Assembly (NCBI GenBank): GCA_016859345.1
Contig: CM029112.1
Coordinates: 10,754,589 to 10,818,588, forward strand
Source: Istiophorus platypterus
Lineage: Eukaryota > Chordata > Actinopteri > Istiophoriformes > Istiophoridae
Reading direction: 5' to 3'
DNA: 64,000 nucleotides
The position numbers were made by a program, and so were the translations under genes. The notes beneath the pieces are model-generated. The model was not told where the DNA came from, made no database searches, and worked only from the letters and a program-made list of their open reading frames with translations. This document shows, piece by piece, positions 39,499 through 51,379 of the stretch. Position 1 is the stretch's first letter; every line of letters starts with the position of its first letter.

Positions 39499-40937
39499 CA
39501 CTCACATCATGTTTGTTGAAGTACTTCAGAACGCCCTCCCGTTCGGACAGAATAAATTTTCGGCTTAGGTACTGTCCGTTGTCTCTGCCTCGTTTCCATA
39601 GAAACCCCTCTCTGTAGCCTGCCAGGAAGGGAACCCACAAGGGTCCCATTCCATCAACATGGAGCAAGAACGCAGAGAGAAGACACACAGCAGACTTTTA
39701 CCGCAATACTGAATACGTTGCACCGAAATCTAAGACCAACATTAATACAGAAGACAGAAAAAAAAAAAAATTCACAATTAATAAAAATTGAGTAAATCAA
39801 GCTATAATAAACTTGATTATCGTGTAGATAAATTAATTAATCGTGTAGATAAATTAATGTAAGTTTTTTTTGGCCATTTGTAGGCAGCAGAAGAATCTAA
39901 ACAAAACACTGACATATTATTACCTTGTAAAAAATTGCCCATTTACACGGTCCAGCAACATTATCACTCATTTGGAGTCATGTTTCTGGCCACCTGATGA
40001 ATGTAAGTCCAATATTCATTCTCCGTTTAGCTTGAGTTTTCATCTCCACAAAGTCCTTAAAGGGAATATCTGATTCTTTAGTTCCTAATGTTCCACTATG
40101 TTCACCAGCTGGTCACTGACTATCTGTCTGCTGTTTGGTGCTGTGCAGGTAGCATACACAGGGTTTATCAGAGCTTTCGCTCTGAAAATGGCTGCACTCT
40201 GAGAGTGGAAGTCGGCTTTATGAGAGTAGAGTCTGCTGGCCAGAAAACCAAAACCATCAAACACTTTTTAGAGCTGCAGGGAACTGCACATGACACATAG
40301 TTTTTAGATCCACTTTTATGTAAAAGGTACTGAATTGTACGGCTTTAATAGTCACAAATGATAATATCATGGCAGGAAACAAGTGTGCAAATTCCTTGCT
40401 ATGCTATATTTATGTACTGGTTATTATAAATCCTTCCCTGGTGCCCATTCATCCAGTATATCATAAGTGAGCTAAAACAGTTGATTTGCATTACGTTATG
40501 CAAAACTGCTTAGCAAGAGTTAGAGATCTTTAACTAATGTAACCAGAAACAATGATAGTGGAAGCCACAGAGCTCTGACATTATGAATACCTGTAATATG
40601 GTGACTGTTGTGTGTACAGGCACACTTTTACCATTCTAAACAGCTCAGCTGCGGTGAGAGAAAGCTCATCTGCTTTTAATACACAAATAACTCACAGTGA
40701 TGGTTTCTCTACAAGCCTGATCATCACTGAAATAAACTCTCTCCCTCTCCAACACAAACGGATTGCATGAAGCCTCCTTGATTAACAACCAGCAAAGCAC
40801 CTTTATTTCATAACTTGTATCTTTACAAAGATCTAAAGAGTCTGGTCACTTTTACTGTCTTCTAAATACTAATGTCTTCTAAACAATGTGTGATATCAAA
40901 AATAACCTTCGCTCATCCATTTTCTTGCTCTCACCCA

Positions 40938-40973
<36 letters not shown>

Positions 40974-42890
40974 CCCTCTCCCTCTCTCTCTAGCACTAAC
41001 ACTAAAACACACTCTTCTGGGCCTGTTCCTGACACCGATCGCTCTGCCAATATTCAGTTTGAGCCAAACGATACTGCACAGCAGAAAGAAGATGAACATC
41101 ATTGCCCCACCCACCAGCTATAAAGCAATATTAAGCAGAGAACTTTTTTTTTTTTCCAAATATCTGAGATGTAGATGTCAGTTTTAGAATGAACTTAAAA
41201 TAATTTTTAGTTTTGGGTTCCAACATATCACATTTTCTTAAGGAAGTGCTGGGTGATTCAAAAAGACCGTCCACAGAGCCTGCTTTTAGGCATCATTCCT
41301 TAGAACTTATCATCCCAGCAGCAATGTGAAACTGCAAATATCAATAAACCCACAGCTTTAGATATATAGCATTTAACTGGCTGTATTTGATTACATGAGA
41401 ATTTGTAAATACAATTGATTAACCACTACCCATGTACAAGAAAAGCATTTTGATATACGGTGTCTTTGTCAAATGCTCATATACTTCAAGCTTAAGTGCA
41501 ATGCGATAAAAAGCAGAGAAAAGAAAAAAAGAAAAAAGGTGCCAGAAAATTCAGTTGTCGCCTTTTATCTGGGAAATAGAACTGAAATTAGACACTTGAA
41601 TGTGTTTCTGCTTGTCCACTTGCATCTGTGATCCTTCCTTTTCTTCCGAGTCTTGCGTCTTTAACAGTAATACAGTAATAAAGTAATAAAGTTGTTGTAT
41701 TGCGGGCCACAGGCCACAGTAAACCTCTGGTTGAGCAGTGGCTTCATCATTTATTCATGGGTCAGAATGTTTTATTCCACCACTGGGAGGAGGGGGTCAG
41801 ACGGTCTACAACAACATTATACAGCAGAGGAGAAGAAGAGAAGTCATTCACTGTAAAAACAGGGTGTCATATCTGCAAACGTTTGCGAGAGCAAAGCAAG
41901 TTTTTTGGACTACAGCATCCATCTTTTTTCTGCTAGTCTTTTTTTCCCCTCGGCTAAATTCTTAGAGCAATGTTATATAGAATATTTCTACACAAAAGAG
42001 GCCATTCTTCCTCCGAGGCAGAGACATACAGCCACATGCTCCAAAACCTCTGCACAGCACAACACAGGAGGCCATTGACAGAGAGGAGAGAGACACACAG
42101 AGGAAGAGTTTGACAGTCATGAGACTGAATAGTGCTTCATCTTCTCTACCTTAAAGTCAGATTTATTTTATTTTTGTATGCACTTGTCATTTATTTTACG
42201 TTTTTAGAGCGAAAAGCCTGCATTTTGGCTTTTTGATCAATTTACCCCCCTCCCCCAGAAAAATATACAGGCCATTTTATTTTATCCATTCTGCTGTTTT
42301 GACCTTCTGCAATTCACTTAATTTAATGTAATTTTGACAAAGTTGCTTATTAGTGTACTGAACAGCACCCACTGTTTGAGAAATTTCACCTTTTATGTTA
42401 GCCCTTTGATACACAGTAAAGGCAGCTTGCTGTTTTAACAGGATTTGCTGTGAGATCTTAGTAAAGGGAACTGTGCTGATTTTAGACATCACAATCTGTT
42501 TCATCATTTGGAATACTTGGGAGTATCCTGACACTATGCTCCAGCAATGACATCACTTTACTATAAATTTAGCAGGACAGCCCAACCCATTACTTACACA
42601 AGAGGAGTGTCTGACTACACTGACAGCTTCCCATTTTTCCTTTCACGATGCTGAAGTCTAGTAAGTTGTAGCTGAACATGAATTTCTCAAAAACAAATCT
42701 GTGAAGTTGTGGTCCATATGATTGTGCATGCATAATTTTTTTTTTAAATTAAGATAAAATTGTAATTGGACTGTTCTTATATAGCTATTTTCTAGTCTTT
42801 TTTGAGCACTCAAAGTGCTTTTACACTAGTGTCACATCAACCCATTCACACAAATTCATACAGCACTTTGTCTGAACATTGTAGTGCATT

Positions 42891-42970
<80 letters not shown>

Positions 42971-43801
42971 TACATCAGAGGCAACTTGGGGTTCGGTATC
43001 TTGCACAAGGACACTTCGACATGCGGACTGGGGAGTTGGGTTCAAGCCACGGTTGGTGGACAGTCAACTACTTTAACTCGCTTTAAATGGATTAAATTCC
43101 ATGATCAACCTTGGACACAGTTCAAGAACTCTAAAATCCTAATAAATTCATAATGGCCCAATCTGTGCATCCATCCATAATAGATAAAATTCCACCATCT
43201 TGAGACATAATAGCCCTACCTTAGCATCTGTAAACTCCTTACCACTCACTTTTGGGGCATCCATTATTGATTAGCCAAGTCTGATCAGTGGTCAGGTTGG
43301 TGCCACTTTTTCTTTTAATGCAGCTCTAGTGGGCAATTGGCTTAGAGAAATTTGTCACTTGTGGCGCACATATTCGCTGGCACATGATTCAGCACAAAAG
43401 ACAGAGATAAAAGGTTATGTAACATACTTGGTGAGGAAATGAGCTCAGGCCAATGACAAAATTATTTTACCCATTCAAGCCTAACAAAAGGCCGAGACAA
43501 AAACAGATACGGGTGTATGGAAGACAAAAGGAAGGTGGAGCACAACGAAAATGAGGACACACGAGGAGCTGAAGGACGAGAGCGAAGGGCAGTTTTTCCT
43601 CCCTTGATGACCAGGCCTCATCGTCTCTGCTACTGTCTGAGCCCAGCGGACACACCAACTCCCTAACGAGTAGTTGTAAAACCTGTCTGACTGACTAATT
43701 GGGCCTGGGCACGGTGGTGGTAATGGTGCCTACTGGGCCATGAGCCCAGTATTATTACACCCTCAGGATCGTGCCATTACAAGGCAAAATAGGATCTCCT
43801 A

Positions 43802-43844
<43 letters not shown>

Positions 43845-43861
43845 CACACACACGCACACAC

Positions 43862-43913
<52 letters not shown>

Positions 43914-45553
43914 CCCCAGAAGATATGAATACACTTGTTTTTCCACAAGATCCTCCACTAGTTGGTGAAACAAGGGGAGGAACATCCCTAACCCAGAACA
44001 GCGTCATATCTTTCAAGCAACAATATTTCATGGAGGATGATGCATTGTAGAGAGCATCATGTGGCACTAAAATAAGATGATTTGAAGGATAATGATTTGT
44101 AGATTGTGAATAAGCAAGACACATTAGATGTATAGTTTGAATTTGGTTGAGTTTGGAAGTACGCTCATTGGCTGGGAAGATCAGTCTCATTTTGGCTGTT
44201 GAAGATGGAGCTGGAGTTGGTGCATAGTCCTAGCTTAGTGTAAAGACTGGAAGCAGGGGGAAACATTAAGCCTCTCTGTTCGAGGTGAGACAAATGCACC
44301 TACTAATACCTCTAAAGCTCGCCAATAAGATGATATATCTCATTTGTTTATCCCCAACATAAACTGAAGTGTAACACCATTTTCAGGTTTTAGGAGGAGT
44401 TGCATACTCTTGTTTCCAAACTATTTCTTAAAGTGGAAGCAGCAAAGTAGGGTGTGAGATGAGGCCTCCTCTCCCTTCCTCTGTCCCTCATTGTCTCGGA
44501 TATGATCAGCTGTTTCAGTCAAGAATGTTGGTAATGATAAATGGATAATATTGTTTTCCTGCTGAGTGTTCATTCAATGCTGAACAGGAGGCGCTGTGTG
44601 AGACGCAGACAATTACCTGTTTTCCCGAGTAAGCAAGAAGTATAATATAATTGTGCAAGTAACTGTAACGAGAAACATTTAATTCTTACCTGCCGAGTAG
44701 GGCTCCTGTCTCTCCGCACACACAAACTCCTCCCTCTCATACTTGGCTCGGATCCATTGTTCCCGCAGAAGCCTGCAGAACAGTTGGTGTTAGACATTCA
44801 GATTTGCCTGGGTTTGATGTTTATGTCATGCTGGAGCTGATTTGTTGGAACCGTCTTGTTAAATTAAACAGATGTCAAGCCTCCGGGCTACATTTCATGC
44901 AAACTCAGCAGAAGCGATCAAATATTACATGGCCCATCTTTTCATAATTATCACTTGTGTCTCCCTTATCCTCCATCTTTCAGGATACTGATTATACAGC
45001 TCATGCTACTCTTTTATGTCTCATATCAATTTTATTATATCAATTTCTCTGGACTCTCTGAACACTCAAAGCATCTTTCATAAACATATACCTTGCATGC
45101 GTGTGCATCTTCACCATGATTCTCAGAAAGGCAACTAATTTCCAAATGCTTATTCCACCTTGTCGCTTCTAAGAAACCAGTCAGTCAGGCTTTAATGTCG
45201 TAATATTTACAGCTCTTCCAACTGCTCTAAGCCAGTCATGCCTAATAAATTTGTCTTTTAGTTTCCTTTATTTTCCATCTAAACAATCAACCCCCCATAA
45301 ACACAATGCTGGCCCCTTTTAAGATAAACTTCACAGCTCAGCGTCTTGTCATTGATAATTATTATTTATATCACCAGGCAGTTAAGGAGAACCCTACTGA
45401 ACTGCTGCTTCCTGTTCAAACTACAGGAACTTGTCACTCTTATCATGGAGGAGTTTCTAAATGCCAGCCTGGCTATCAAAACCACTTGTTGGCCCTACAT
45501 TAATGAGGATATCTATTTGTGGAACAATAATTGTTGTTTTAAAGATGCAATCA

Positions 45554-45604
<51 letters not shown>

Positions 45605-46286
45605 TTTTTTTTATTATTATTTTTTTTTTATCCTTTTGCACAAAAACAACAACACATCAGCTGAGGTTTGCAGATCTGTTGATTGATGACAAACTGAAAA
45701 ACTGCAACAGTGATGCAAAATGGAATTTTTTTTTTTTTTTTGGAATGAAATAGCTGACATCAGTATTTTTGCTGTAAGAAGTGACTGATAATTACGTCAC
45801 ATACCACCAAACACCTTCACCATTTGAACAATACTGATTTTCATCAGTACTTCCTGAAGTACGTTTTAGAAAACTTTTAGAAAACATCTGAACGTGGAGG
45901 ATACCCCTCATTTCCATAACTGTTCAAAATGAAGATAAAAACAATATGGAAAAAATGTTTTTCTATAGTATAAATCTGTGCTGCAGATATTTTCTCATCC
46001 ATGTTACATTTGCAGGTGTCCACCTGTATAGGAGTGGCAGCAACACCTCAAAAAGACATTAAGGAGGGTGGAGGACAACATCACTTACGTGCAGTCTTTG
46101 TATGTGGGATGATAGTAAAAGGCAGGAACTATCTGTTCATATTTGGCCTTGGCAGCATTGTTACCCACAGAGTCCATAAACTGCAGAGGAAAGAAAGAAA
46201 CGGATCTGATGTTATCTGATGTTTGCGAGTGATGTCTGTGTGCACTCAGATGCTTAATAGCTGTGAATATATGAGTGTGCATTTGT

Positions 46287-46357
<71 letters not shown>

Positions 46358-49300
46358 CGAAGTGCTCGCAGCTCAATGTCTCCTTGGCCAGAGGGACATT
46401 ATGCTGGTGCCATGGAGGCTGCTTCTTTTGGGTGTCTATTAAATGCAGAGGATGCTACTGAGCAGCCATCAGCACATATCCGGGAAACTATAGAGCACAC
46501 ATACATACACAAGGCAAATCAAGTAGAAAAAAAAAAAAAAGGAAAAAAGGGCAGAGAGAGCAAAAGCTAATGAAAAACACACCAACACCAAAACCCATTT
46601 TGTTACGCACATTAACACAAGCATACCAAAGTGAACAGCAGCATGATACTTTGATTGATATGGAGGTGTGAAAACAATGTATTTTGCAGTTCTGGGATTC
46701 AGCGCAAGCACACACAGACATATAGAAAGTTACTAATTGTATCTGTCAGTTACTGGTTCATGCATTTCAGGCCATGGTGAATTGAGACTGATGACTTGTC
46801 TTACTCTCATATGCAGGGATGCAGGGGCGACAGGCAGTGAGTGATGCTCACAGCTGAGCAAGGTTGGATGGGTGAGGGTGATGCCAGAGACTGCAAACGT
46901 TAAATGTCTGATCTTCTCTTACAAAAGACAGGGCTCTCTAATCTGTTCAGGGTGTGTATGAATAAAATCCTTCAGACAATAGTTCTCACCTCCACCTCAG
47001 AAGAGCTCCAGGGATCCAGCAGGACAGACTTCACCTTGCTGATCTGAGCAATGTTTCTATGGAGGCCTGAGCAGCTTTGACACACAAACACACCCAGGGT
47101 ATAGGATGCCCACTCTGGGTCTGCAAAGCAACATAAAGACTAGTGTGTAGATGCACACAACACATTTACAGATGCATACAGAAACCACAACAACCAAGGA
47201 AACATTTCTCAACTTCCCTCTAACAGACACTGGTGGTTCAGCTATATTTAAAGCCAGTTGACCATATCGCAGGCAGGCAACTACACGCTAGGGAAATTAT
47301 CTTCACATCACATGTATGCTTGCATTGGGGCCTACAGCAAGCCAGTACAGCCACATGTCTCCGTGACCTAGATTTAAACACAGTCTATGTGCTCAAGGTG
47401 ATCATAATACCCTTGCTCAGTTCCAGACATGATCAATATTTGGGTGAAAATTGTATAAATCACGATGTGGACCAGAATCGTTTTTTGTGTGAACACACAC
47501 TAGGCGTTTCCTGTGTGCATCAGTGTGGTGGCAGTAGTGAGGGAGTAGACTCGGTGCCACTGGTGGCTCAGCCTGAATAGACCCTGGCAGCCAAGTCTTT
47601 CATATATGCTATTTATGCCCCCTAAAAACACACAAACACTCAAAATAACTCTCCCTTAATACAGTTTATACACAACCAACCACATTTATTTACATTTATT
47701 CATTCTTTCTGTGATACCTGCTTAGAAATGGTGAACTATCCTCAAACATTTTCTTTTGGATTGAATAAAGTTCAGTCTTTTTCTTCACATTAATATAATC
47801 CATATTACAAGTGCATTTTGATATCTTTGTTTTGAATGAATTGAAAATTTTAAAGTTATATAATGTGTCTGCATGGTTACCAATATATGTAGCATGTCTT
47901 TCACACTTTACAGTCGGTCACATTTTTTTTTTCTTTTAACAGATATACAAAAAGAGTTACACCTCCTTGCCCCAGGGAAACATGTATGCTCAAGACCTGA
48001 CGCAAACGAGGCATATACTAGAAAAAAATAAAGGTAACATGTCAGCTTGTTAGCAAAAGGTGAGCTCAGGACCTTTTGCTGTGCTCTTGAGAAGCTCAGT
48101 TAAAGTATAGAACAATACAAAGTTTAAACATCACTTTGAAGGGAGACAAGTGTGGAAAGAGTGCATCATTGCAAGCATCAATTTCACAATTAATACCCGA
48201 TGTATTTGTTTGTGTGTTTGTTTTTTAAAGCCAAGGAGTAAATAACAAAACTAAGTGAACTGAGCCATTTGAATTCAGGCTTCTGAAGACACACAGAACA
48301 ACAAAAGGGCAGGAGTGGCTACACATAAGATACACACAGACACACAGACACACACACGGCTCCTCCTACATTTCAAAATCTCATTTTCAGTGTCATTACT
48401 CTGATGTAAAGTGAGATTGAGGCTGAGCCAAAGAACCCGGGCAGAGTGAACTAGATGGTATCAGTAAGCTGCACCCATTCAACCACTGCTAATGACAGCT
48501 AAGGGAAAAACTGCTCAGGCTCTCACACTCACCCAACGTTATAAAAATAGGATGAGGAAAAGAAAGAAAAAAAATACTTCCTTGTGCATAATCACAAAGC
48601 TGCACACAAGTAACACTGTGCATCTGTATGAAAGAGACAAGGGGGTTATGTGCGGTTTGCCACTCCCATTTTCTATGTATTGTTAGGCTGCCTTATGTAG
48701 GATCCTTAATTTTTAAAAAAAAATAAATTAAAAAAAATAAACCAGACAGCATATTAGCATATAAAGGGTTAATAAACATCTGGCATGGAAGGCAAACCAA
48801 ACCAGTGCCAGCATTTATCTTCAAGATATGACTAAGGGAATCATTTCACAGACCTGAAATCAGATTTAGGGGCGTCTGATGGGACGGTCCAATGTGTTTA
48901 TGGGCTCATCGTGTTTTTTTTTTTTTAACCCTGCGGCTTCAATTGCTGCGCAAAACGCGGCCGCGGCGGGGCAGGACGCGGTCGCCCAGAACTCCCCGAC
49001 CTTCGCGGACCACACCTGTTTGCACGCACCCGCGCTCTTCGCGCAGGCGGCCGCGCATAACACCTGCTGGATGCGACCATGACTACGACTGTGACTGAAC
49101 GTGTGTGCGTGTGTGCGAGACCACCGTGCGGTGTGTGCAAGCTGAGCGCAACGGGCCACCAGATGAATACACGCCCGGGCCCTCGACCTGAAGCCAAAAA
49201 AAAAAAAAAAAAAGCCTCCCACACTTGGAAAAAGATCATGAATTAGATTTTAAGTGCGTTTTGTGAAGCACTTTTAAAACTGAATTAATAAACGCAAATG

Positions 49301-49778
49301 CTGCTTGTTTAAAAGCTGCCGGAAGCCTTGAAATACAGTTGATATAAATACATTTTTATTTTTTATTTTTTTGGTTTCTCTTTCATTTGAGTCCTGCCTG
49401 AATCGTGAGAATAATCATTGTGTCAAGTGTTGTAAATTTCACAACCGTGCCTCGACCACATCGTGACTGAAGAGAAACTAAACGACCTTGCGAAAAAAAA
49501 AAAAAAAGAACTGGAGGCAGACTGTGACAATGTGGTGTACGGGAAATAATTTAAAGCCTGTAATGCTCCAAATGGGATGTCAAGTGAGTTGGACCGCCAT
49601 GTAATGTATAAACAAACAGATTCCAGTAGGAAAGGGGTCAATGAAAGTGTGCCAGCCGTCTTGTCCGAGACCCCCACACCAGCTTACCTGCAGCTCCGCA
49701 GTCGGCACAGTTTCCATTCCCAGGTTTCCCCAAAAGCTGTTTCATGCGCCGTCTGTTTTTCTCCGGTTCCGAAGCCAT
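37169..49778 (-). CDS. adap1: ArfGAP with dual PH domains 1 (centaurin-alpha 1), complete
   Basis: ADAP1 binds phosphoinositides such as PIP3 through two PH domains and promotes GTP hydrolysis on Arf6, linking lipid signalling to membrane and cytoskeletal change. Eleven coding exons join in frame to 1,134 bp, 377 residues plus stop (human protein 374). The ArfGAP zinc finger is CADC (residues 24-27) with CQSC (44-47), the expected CX2CX16CX2C, followed by GLHRN with its arginine finger. PH1 runs from about 132 (YREGFLWKRGRDNGQ) to 235, PH2 from about 256 (KEGYMEKTGPK) to 362. The tail EAYFKHKP matches ADAP1 and not ADAP2. The start ATG at 49,778 lies in CpG-rich DNA and opens the frame directly into the zinc finger. 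No frame breaks were seen. Confidence 0.95.
37287..37515 (-). CDS. adap1: adap1 exon 10, PH2 core
   Basis: Reads DAYARGEVFIGSKENSYTVL and continues to FLFACETEEDQKDWMAAFQ and DRPMLPQEYA. The tryptophan of the PH C-terminal helix is present. Acceptor GCTTTTAG, donor GTAAATTG. Confidence 0.95.
37684..37755 (-). CDS. adap1: adap1 exon 9
   Basis: Twenty-four whole codons reading HTEGFKKRWFTMDDRRLMYF and KDPL, the first strands of PH2. Acceptor CCCACAG, donor GTATGA. Confidence 0.95.
37924..37986 (-). CDS. adap1: adap1 exon 8
   Basis: Twenty-one codons reading LLPQLTRNYIKEGYMEKTGP and K, joining PH1 to PH2. The acceptor is GTTTAG; a second AG 12 bases later would drop four residues but fits the family less well. 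Confidence 0.92.
37987..38572 (-). other. adap1 intron 7
   Basis: Ordinary intron; nothing further recognised. Confidence 0.8.
38573..38656 (-). CDS. adap1: adap1 exon 7
   Basis: Twenty-eight codons reading EMVDWFNAIRAARFHYLQVA and FPGASNSD, the terminal helix of PH1 and its linker. Donor GTGAGT. Confidence 0.95.
38657..39083 (-). other. adap1 intron 6
   Basis: Ordinary intron; nothing further recognised. Confidence 0.8.
39084..39230 (-). CDS. adap1: adap1 exon 6
   Basis: Forty-nine codons beginning AREPKAIMKLNTVNATFQPS and including LQITYLKDNSTRNIFVYHED, the central PH1 strands. The family match picks the acceptor TTTTGGCAG over an AG five bases later. Confidence 0.95.
39470..39499. repeat. 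(AG)n array next to an exon
   Basis: About 15 AG units only 6 bp downstream (in the sense of the gene) of the donor of adap1 exon 5. Confidence 0.9.
39506..39618 (-). CDS. adap1: adap1 exon 5, start of PH1
   Basis: Reads YREGFLWKRGRDNGQYLSRK then FILSEREGVLKYFNKHD, the basic phosphoinositide-binding loop of PH1. Donor GTGAGTGC, acceptor TCCTGGCAG. Confidence 0.95.
40943..40991. repeat. (CT)n array
   Basis: Imperfect CT/CCCT pyrimidine tract of about 49 bp. Confidence 0.9.
42776..43070 (+). repeat. Dispersed fish repeat split by a CA array
   Basis: The left part (TATATAGCTATTTTCTAGTC, then CACTCAAAGTGCTTTTACAC and ACCCATTCACACAAATTCAT) and the right part (GTATCTTGCACAAGGACACT, then TCGACATGCGGACTGGG) are the two halves of a repeat I recognise as very common in teleost genomes. 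The middle is replaced by a CA array of 77 bp. No coding capacity. Confidence 0.7.
42892..42968. repeat. (CA)n microsatellite
   Basis: About 38 uninterrupted CA units inside the dispersed repeat above. Confidence 0.95.
43803..43912. repeat. Long compound (CA)n microsatellite
   Basis: About 110 bp of CA units with GC-containing interruptions near 43,838, 43,854 and 43,866. The longest dinucleotide array in the window. Confidence 0.95.
44690..44772 (-). CDS. adap1: adap1 exon 4
   Basis: Reads LLREQWIRAKYEREEFVCAE then RQEPYSA, the last helix of the ArfGAP domain and the linker to PH1. Donor GTAAGA, acceptor GTTCTGCAG. Confidence 0.95.
44773..46088 (-). other. adap1 intron 3
   Basis: No exon seen apart from the flanking ones; contains an AT array followed by T-rich low-complexity text. 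Confidence 0.75.
45557..45630. repeat. (AT)n array and T-rich tract
   Basis: Twenty-two AT units followed by mixed TTA and poly-T sequence. Confidence 0.9.
46089..46180 (-). CDS. adap1: adap1 exon 3
   Basis: Reads FMDSVGNNAAKAKYEQIVPA then FYYHPTYKDC, the helical second half of the ArfGAP domain. Acceptor CTCTGCAG, donor GTAAGT. Confidence 0.95.
46181..46989 (-). other. adap1 intron 2
   Basis: Contains a CA array and a short poly-A tract near 46,527; no exon seen. Confidence 0.75.
46288..46353. repeat. (CA)n microsatellite
   Basis: About 33 uninterrupted CA units in adap1 intron 2. Confidence 0.95.
46990..47120 (-). CDS. adap1: adap1 exon 2, zinc finger second half
   Basis: Reads DPEWASYTLGVFVCQSCSGL and HRNIAQISKVKSVLLDPW. 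It supplies the second zinc-binding cysteine pair and the catalytic arginine. Acceptor GCTTTGCAG, donor GTGAGA. Confidence 0.95.
47121..49687 (-). other. adap1 intron 1
   Basis: About 2.6 kb. Mostly AT-rich with no exon recognised; it carries a sharply bounded CpG-rich block at 48,929-49,180 (listed). Confidence 0.7.
48929..49180. promoter_or_regulatory. CpG-rich block inside adap1 intron 1
   Basis: A very GC- and CpG-rich stretch (for example GCGGCCGCGGCGGGGC near 48,957) in an otherwise AT-rich intron. It is bounded by a poly-T run on the left (48,914-48,926) and a poly-A run on the right (about 49,196-49,213). Open frames on both strands read alanine- or arginine-rich and look compositional. 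It could be a second promoter or an alternative first exon of adap1; that is inference. Confidence 0.45.
49688..49778 (-). CDS. adap1: adap1 exon 1 with start codon
   Basis: ATG at 49,778-49,776 opens MASEPEKNRRRMKQLLGKPG then NGNCADCGAA and one base of the next codon before GTAAGCT. It carries the first zinc-binding cysteine pair. Confidence 0.93.
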
Positions 49779-50140
49779 AACGCCAGCGATTGCGCTCGGA
49801 CGCCTGCGCAGCGGCTCAAACCCTCGAAACTCTCACGCAAGCAAAGTAAACATTGCGGCCGGACGCCCTGGGCGCAGTGCGTGATGTAAGAAAAGAAGAA
49901 AAAAGGAGGGAAAGAAAAAAGGAGGGGAAAAGTGCGTCGCGACGCGCCGGAGCGGTTCGACGTGTGGGCAGCGATCACGGGCGGAGCGCGGCCGAACGGC
50001 GGGGGACGGTCGGCGCTTATGCTGGTGCCACCGCCGTGCACGCGTCTAACTTCTCGGTCTGGGGAGGGCGACCCCCAGTGGTCACGGCGATGGCGCGGAG
50101 ACGCGCTCAAGACACACCCAGGCGGTGAATGCGTCCCCCG
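49779..50140 (-). promoter_or_regulatory. CpG-rich 5' region of adap1
   Basis: Dense CpG sequence directly upstream of the adap1 start codon, with purine-rich AAGAAAAGGAGG text in the middle. It fits a CpG-type promoter and 5' UTR. The transcription start is not visible. Confidence 0.55.
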
Positions 50141-50378
50141 CTGCAAGTTAGTTCACTGGCCGCAGTGAACGGCGAACCCCGTTTACAGCAAAAGCGTTCT
50201 TCATTTAAATCATTTAAATCCATTTAAATCCGAATGTATGAACAGCTCACTCTGCTTTTGACTCCATCTGGGCTTTAGTCGATACTTTAGAGATACTGAT
50301 TGCAGAAAAGGCCGAAAGCCACCAGCCAGCAGAAGTGTGAAAAATCTACTGACTATTTAAAAATGTAAATGTAAAATT

Positions 50379-50382
<4 letters not shown>

Positions 50383-50448
<66 letters not shown>

Positions 50449-50450
50449 AT
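50383..50450. repeat. (AT)n(GT)n array
   Basis: About 26 AT units followed by seven GT units. The AT part is fully self-complementary. It lies between two CpG-rich promoter-like blocks. Confidence 0.95.
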
Positions 50451-50504
50451 CTCACACAGGTGTTTTCATTCAAGGCTGATTAGAGCTAGTTGAAAGAGCA
50501 GGTT

Positions 50505-50690
50505 GAAAGTGGGCGGAGCCCCGGCGGGAGTTCCGCGAGGTTACCGAGGCTCCATCCAATCAGAATGGTCGGGGTGTCATTTGCCCCGCCCACACAGGTG
50601 CAGAAGGGAAGAGGGGCCAGGGGGAGATGTCAATCAAGCGCGGTCTGCGCCGGCTTTGCATAAATGGCCCCAGTCCTTACCAGGTACTTA
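50505..50690. promoter_or_regulatory. Promoter-like block with CCAAT and GC boxes
   Basis: Contains GGGCGG (50,511-50,516), CCAATCAG (50,556-50,563), CCCCGCCC (50,584-50,591) and a TTTGCATAAA octamer-like site near 50,655. The boxes face both ways. It sits about 0.7-0.9 kb upstream of the adap1 start, in the gap to the 3' end of rnps1, and may be the distal adap1 promoter. Confidence 0.45.
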
Positions 50691-51373
50691 ATTCAAAGCT
50701 TGAATATTGTCAAGTAGATGTTTTAATTTGCACATCATTTCCCGGGGCGTTTATAATCATCATGTATCTAAAGTAATTGCAGCTTTCGGCCTCACCCTTT
50801 AAAATTATGATATATCAAATTGGTCCTATTTTTGCCACTAAATGTTCCTTTTGCCCTTCCTGGCCAAAACATGCACCTGGAAGCCGATGTGCTTAGAAAA
50901 AAAAGGGATTTATACCATTTCCCTGAATCGAATTCCTCTGACAAAGGAGGCGCCGGAAGAATGTGCGGTAACAATGAGGCCGCAATCACAATCACTATAC
51001 TGTCCTCTCTGTAAAAGCACATAAAGTAGTGCACATTAGAAGCCTAATGAGAAAATGTGGTTGCCAAGTGTTGTTGCTGAAATGTGGGTCACACTGTTAC
51101 ACTTAAGTTTGGCTGTACATGTTAACTTGAAAGTATGGAAGACACATTAAACATTAACATGTTTTCCAAAGATTTTGTGTAAGGGTACATTGAGAAAACA
51201 CACCATTCAACCAAAACATTAAAAACAGGTGACTGGTTTTCATTTTTTTGGCTGATAGGTGTATATATATACACAGCATATACACAGTATCTGTCAGGCA
51301 TTGAGCCAAGAGGGTTAATGGGTAAAACTGATTGTTACAAGTTGAACTCACATACTGGAAATGTTTCAGAACT

Positions 51374-51379
51374 TTTATT
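51374..51379 (-). terminator. rnps1: rnps1 polyadenylation signal
   Basis: AATAAA on the - strand about 325 bp after the rnps1 stop codon. The interval between (51,380-51,702) is the presumed 3' UTR and has no other feature. Confidence 0.65.

Larger units (their letters stand above)
39619..44689 (-). other. adap1 intron 4, about 5 kb, repeat-rich
   Basis: No exon of another gene seen. It holds a CT-rich array, a dispersed fish repeat split by a CA array, and a long compound CA array, each listed. The open frame at about 40,088-40,300 looks like dispersed-repeat text rather than coding sequence. Confidence 0.7.

Noticed and set aside
40088..40300. 70-residue + strand open frame in adap1 intron 4
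   Set aside because: The text resembles dispersed fish repeat sequence, no splice context supports it, and it lies inside an intron of a gene on the other strand.
48879..49239. Alanine- and arginine-rich open frames on both strands
   Set aside because: They follow from extreme GC content, begin in or across homopolymer runs, and show no domain.
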